A stretch of 7,159 nucleotides of DNA from Acholeplasmatales bacterium. GTDB lineage: Bacteria; Bacillota_I; Bacilli_A; Acholeplasmatales; Anaeroplasmataceae. Location: contig JAILPD010000108.1 of the NCBI GenBank assembly GCA_024690445.1, positions 1-7,159 on the forward strand, read 5' to 3'. The notes beneath the pieces were generated by a model. The model did not search any database. It saw nothing but the letters and a program-made list of their open reading frames with translations, and had not been told where the DNA came from. Position 1 is the stretch's first letter. Each line of letters starts with the position of its first letter. Both the position numbers and the translations under genes were made by a program. Shown piece by piece: positions 5,582-7,159 of the stretch.

Positions 5582-6618
5582 TAAATATTTTCCTCTTTCT
5601 TCATTTGTTTAGATCTTAACTGACCACAAGCAGCGTCAATATCTCCACCCTGCTCACGTCTTAATTGAACATTAATCCTTCTTTTCTTTAGCTGATCAAA
5701 GAATGCTTGCATAGTCTCCTTTGTGCTTCTCCTATAAGGCTTTTCAATAACCTCGTTATAAGGAATTAAATTAACATAGATATTTAATCCATGTAATAAA
5801 TCAGCTAACTCGTTTGCACAATCTCTAGAATCATTAATATCCTTAAGTAAAATATATTCAATAGTAACTCTTCTATTTGTCTTTTCAATATAATATTTAA
5901 TTGCCTCAATAAGTTCTTCAATTGGGTAAGACTTATTGACCATCATTATTTCATTTCTAATGTCATTATTAGGTGCATGAAGTGAAATAGCTAAATTAAC
6001 CTGTAAATCAAAATCAGCAAATTCTTTAATCTTAGGAACCAATCCTGATGTTGATACAGTAATATGTCTAGCTCCTATTTCTAATCCTAAAGGATAATTA
6101 ACTATCTTCATAAATCTAGTTACATTTTCATAATTGTCAAATGGCTCACCAATACCCATAATAACGATATGAGTTATTTTAATGCCAGTAACCTTTTCTA
6201 CAGTTAATAGCTGCATAACTATTTCTGCCGTTTCTAAATTTCTAAGCTTTTTCTTCATGCCAGATGCGCAGAATACGCATCCCATATTACAACCAACCTG
6301 TGTTGTTACACAGATTGAATATCCATATTCATTATTCATTAAAACAGATTCAATTAAATTACCATCAGCTAATCTAAATAAAAACTTTTGAGTTCCATCA
6401 CTAGATACTTGATGAGTAACAACCTCTAATAAATCTAAACTAAAATAATTCTTCAATTGCTCTATAAATGTCTTTTTAACATTAGTCATTTCATCAAATG
6501 ATTGAATCTTATGACGATAAACCCATTCCATGATTTGTTTAGCTCTAAAAGGCTTCTCGCCTAAATTATTTAAATATAATTTAAAATCATCTTCACTTAA
6601 ATTATAGATACTTTGCAT
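5581..6618 (-). CDS. rlmN: 23S rRNA (adenine2503-C2)/tRNA (adenine37-C2)-methyltransferase RlmN
   Basis: RlmN is a radical-SAM enzyme that methylates C2 of A2503 in 23S rRNA and, in several bacteria, A37 of some tRNAs. With the start at 6618 the protein has 345 residues. It shows an N-terminal accessory domain (1-~90), the iron-sulfur motif CNMGCVFC (C110, C114, C117), GIGEPFDN (155-162), and the two mechanistic cysteines C103 (in SICVTTQ) and C331 (in AACGQL near the C-terminus). A GTG at 6634-6636 would add six residues. It is less likely because a perfect AGGAGG (6626-6631) would then lie inside the gene, exactly 7 nt before the ATG at 6616-6618. It is the first gene of the rlmN-rsgA-rpe operon, with a promoter-like TATAAT just upstream. 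All key residues are present and I expect a working enzyme. Confidence 0.95.
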   Translation of the reverse strand: MQSIYNLSEDDFKLYLNNLGEKPFRAKQIMEWVYRHKIQSFDEMTNVKKTFIEQLKNYFSLDLLEVVTHQVSSDGTQKFLFRLADGNLIESVLMNNEYGYSICVTTQVGCNMGCVFCASGMKKKLRNLETAEIVMQLLTVEKVTGIKITHIVIMGIGEPFDNYENVTRFMKIVNYPLGLEIGARHITVSTSGLVPKIKEFADFDLQVNLAISLHAPNNDIRNEIMMVNKSYPIEELIEAIKYYIEKTNRRVTIEYILLKDINDSRDCANELADLLHGLNIYVNLIPYNEVIEKPYRRSTKETMQAFFDQLKKRRINVQLRREQGGDIDAACGQLRSKQMKKEENI

Positions 6619-6625
6619 AATGAAG

Positions 6626-6631
6626 CCTCCT
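6626..6631 (-). promoter_or_regulatory. rlmN ribosome binding site
   Basis: AGGAGG on the - strand, 7 nt before ATG 6616-6618. This perfect Shine-Dalgarno sequence decides the rlmN start in favour of that ATG over the GTG at 6634-6636. Confidence 0.85.
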
Positions 6632-6641
6632 AACACATAGC

Positions 6642-6647
6642 ATTATA
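6642..6647 (-). promoter_or_regulatory. -10 element of the rlmN-rsgA-rpe operon
   Basis: A consensus TATAAT on the - strand lies about 24 nt before the rlmN start codon, giving a short leader of roughly 17 nt that contains the AGGAGG. No good -35 is seen at 16-18 bp spacing, because that region is the terminator of the upstream gene. The preceding TG is directly adjacent to the hexamer, not at the canonical extended -10 distance. The call rests on the -10 and position alone. Confidence 0.45.
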
Positions 6648-6660
6648 CATTAAAATTATT

Positions 6661-6690
6661 AAAAAGGCACTAGAATTAATTATCTAGTGC
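6661..6690 (-). terminator. rho-independent terminator after the HAD-like gene
   Basis: A perfect 8-bp inverted repeat, GCACTAGA (6667-6674) and TCTAGTGC (6683-6690), has an 8-nt loop. On the - strand it is followed by C and TTTTT, then more AT-rich sequence. It starts 10 nt after the stop codon of the upstream gene and separates that gene from the rlmN operon. Confidence 0.8.
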
Positions 6691-6700
6691 TCATTATTTA

Positions 6701-7159
6701 TTAATTTGTCTTAACTACATTATCGCCATAAATAGTTTTGAAATCATTCTTCATAGAAATAACATGGAATTTATTATTAATCCAAGTACTTCTTAAGCTT
6801 TCGGCCTTTTCTAAATTAGCATAATCTCTATCATTATCATCAGCAACAAGCATATAGCCTTGTCCTTTATATTTAGTATTATTAATTGCATAATTTAACA
6901 TACTAGTGTCACCACTACTATTACCAAATGCAAGTACAGGCTGCTTACCTATTTCCTTTGTAATAGCAACAACCTTATTCATTTTCAAATTTTTAATTAA
7001 TAAGCTATCGCCTTTTATTACTTCCTCACCTTGACTTAATTGATAATCAAGTCCATCAGTATTAGATTGGTTTTCACCAACAATGGCTGTATCCATACCA
7101 ATAATCTGATTATAAGGAATATTAAATACTTCACTTGCTAGAGCACGACAGATAAATCT
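6701..7159 (-). CDS. HAD-superfamily phosphatase-like hydrolase, C-terminal part (5' end outside window)
   Basis: An open frame enters from the right edge (first visible codon 7157-7159) and ends at TAA 6701-6703, giving 152 visible residues. An ATG at 7094-7096 is internal, not a start: the frame continues upstream with ICRALASEVFNIPYNQIIGM, which looks like HAD core sequence. Visible motifs are K61-N-K-V (residues 59-63 read MNKV), a conserved-looking Lys-rich stretch at 52-62, and the acidic motif FGNSSGDTSM (78-87) with D84, which resembles HAD motif IV. The pattern fits the haloacid-dehalogenase-like phosphatase group with a C-terminal acidic motif. The catalytic DxD motif and any signal peptide lie outside the window, so activity, substrate and location cannot be stated. 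It has its own terminator and is probably unrelated functionally to rlmN. Confidence 0.7.
   Translation of the reverse strand, partial: RFICRALASEVFNIPYNQIIGMDTAIVGENQSNTDGLDYQLSQGEEVIKGDSLLIKNLKMNKVVAITKEIGKQPVLAFGNSSGDTSMLNYAINNTKYKGQGYMLVADDNDRDYANLEKAESLRSTWINNKFHVISMKNDFKTIYGDNVVKTN

Noticed and set aside
6619..6636. GTG start for rlmN at 6634-6636, six residues longer
   Set aside because: The perfect AGGAGG at 6626-6631 would lie within the coding region, and it is ideally placed for the ATG at 6616-6618.
7094..7096. ATG as start of a short 131-residue gene
   Set aside because: The same frame is open to the window edge and encodes plausible HAD-like sequence upstream, so this Met is internal to a longer gene.
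139..7159. Reassigned genetic code (TGA as Trp), considered because no gene ends in TGA
   Set aside because: Trp positions are TGG and no frame contains an internal TGA, so nothing requires a changed code.

Overview
This 7.2-kb window is AT-rich, densely coding bacterial DNA. It most likely comes from a Gram-positive gut-type Firmicute, with Erysipelotrichales or a related Bacilli lineage as my best guess. That inference rests on the rlmN-rsgA-rpe housekeeping order, RsgA and RlmN motifs close to the Bacillus forms, strong AGGAGG ribosome binding sites, and the standard genetic code. Trp is TGG, no gene reads through TGA, and all nine visible genes end in TAA or TAG.

Layout from left to right. 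Positions 1-76 hold the tail of rpmB (ribosomal protein L28) on the + strand, ending in three tandem in-frame stops and a hairpin terminator. Everything after that is on the - strand. Read in the direction of transcription there are three units. (a) The 3' part of a HAD-fold phosphatase-like gene runs off the right edge and ends in a hairpin terminator. (b) A housekeeping operon, rlmN - rsgA - rpe, is tightly packed and ends in an 11-bp-stem terminator. (c) A four-gene sugar-nucleotide operon follows: GHMP kinase (hddA-like), GalE-like NAD epimerase, a two-domain fusion of sugar-1-phosphate nucleotidyltransferase (hddC-like) with HAD phosphatase (gmhB-like), and a sedoheptulose-7-phosphate isomerase (gmhA-like). 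This operon converges on rpmB.

The four-gene operon contains every step expected to turn sedoheptulose 7-phosphate into an NDP-activated D-glycero-D-manno-heptose: isomerisation, C1 phosphorylation, C7 dephosphorylation and nucleotidylation. An extra epimerase may modify the product. The kinase is of the GHMP (HddA) type rather than the RfaE/HldE type, which suggests the alpha-anomer, GDP-heptose-like branch known from S-layer glycans of Gram-positives. The nucleotide itself cannot be read from the sequence. No glycosyltransferase, flippase or polymerase gene is present, so the user of the product lies elsewhere. The rpe gene directly upstream belongs to the pentose-phosphate pathway, which also supplies sedoheptulose 7-phosphate, but it has its own terminator before the heptose promoter.

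The most interesting points are the self-contained heptose operon with its fused enzyme, the altered metal/catalytic positions in the GmhA-like isomerase, a 22-bp palindrome lying exactly over the extended -10 of the heptose promoter, and the absence of prpC/prkC between rlmN and rsgA. No intergenic stretch exceeds 300 bases. I see no tRNA, rRNA, CRISPR array, insertion sequence or riboswitch.
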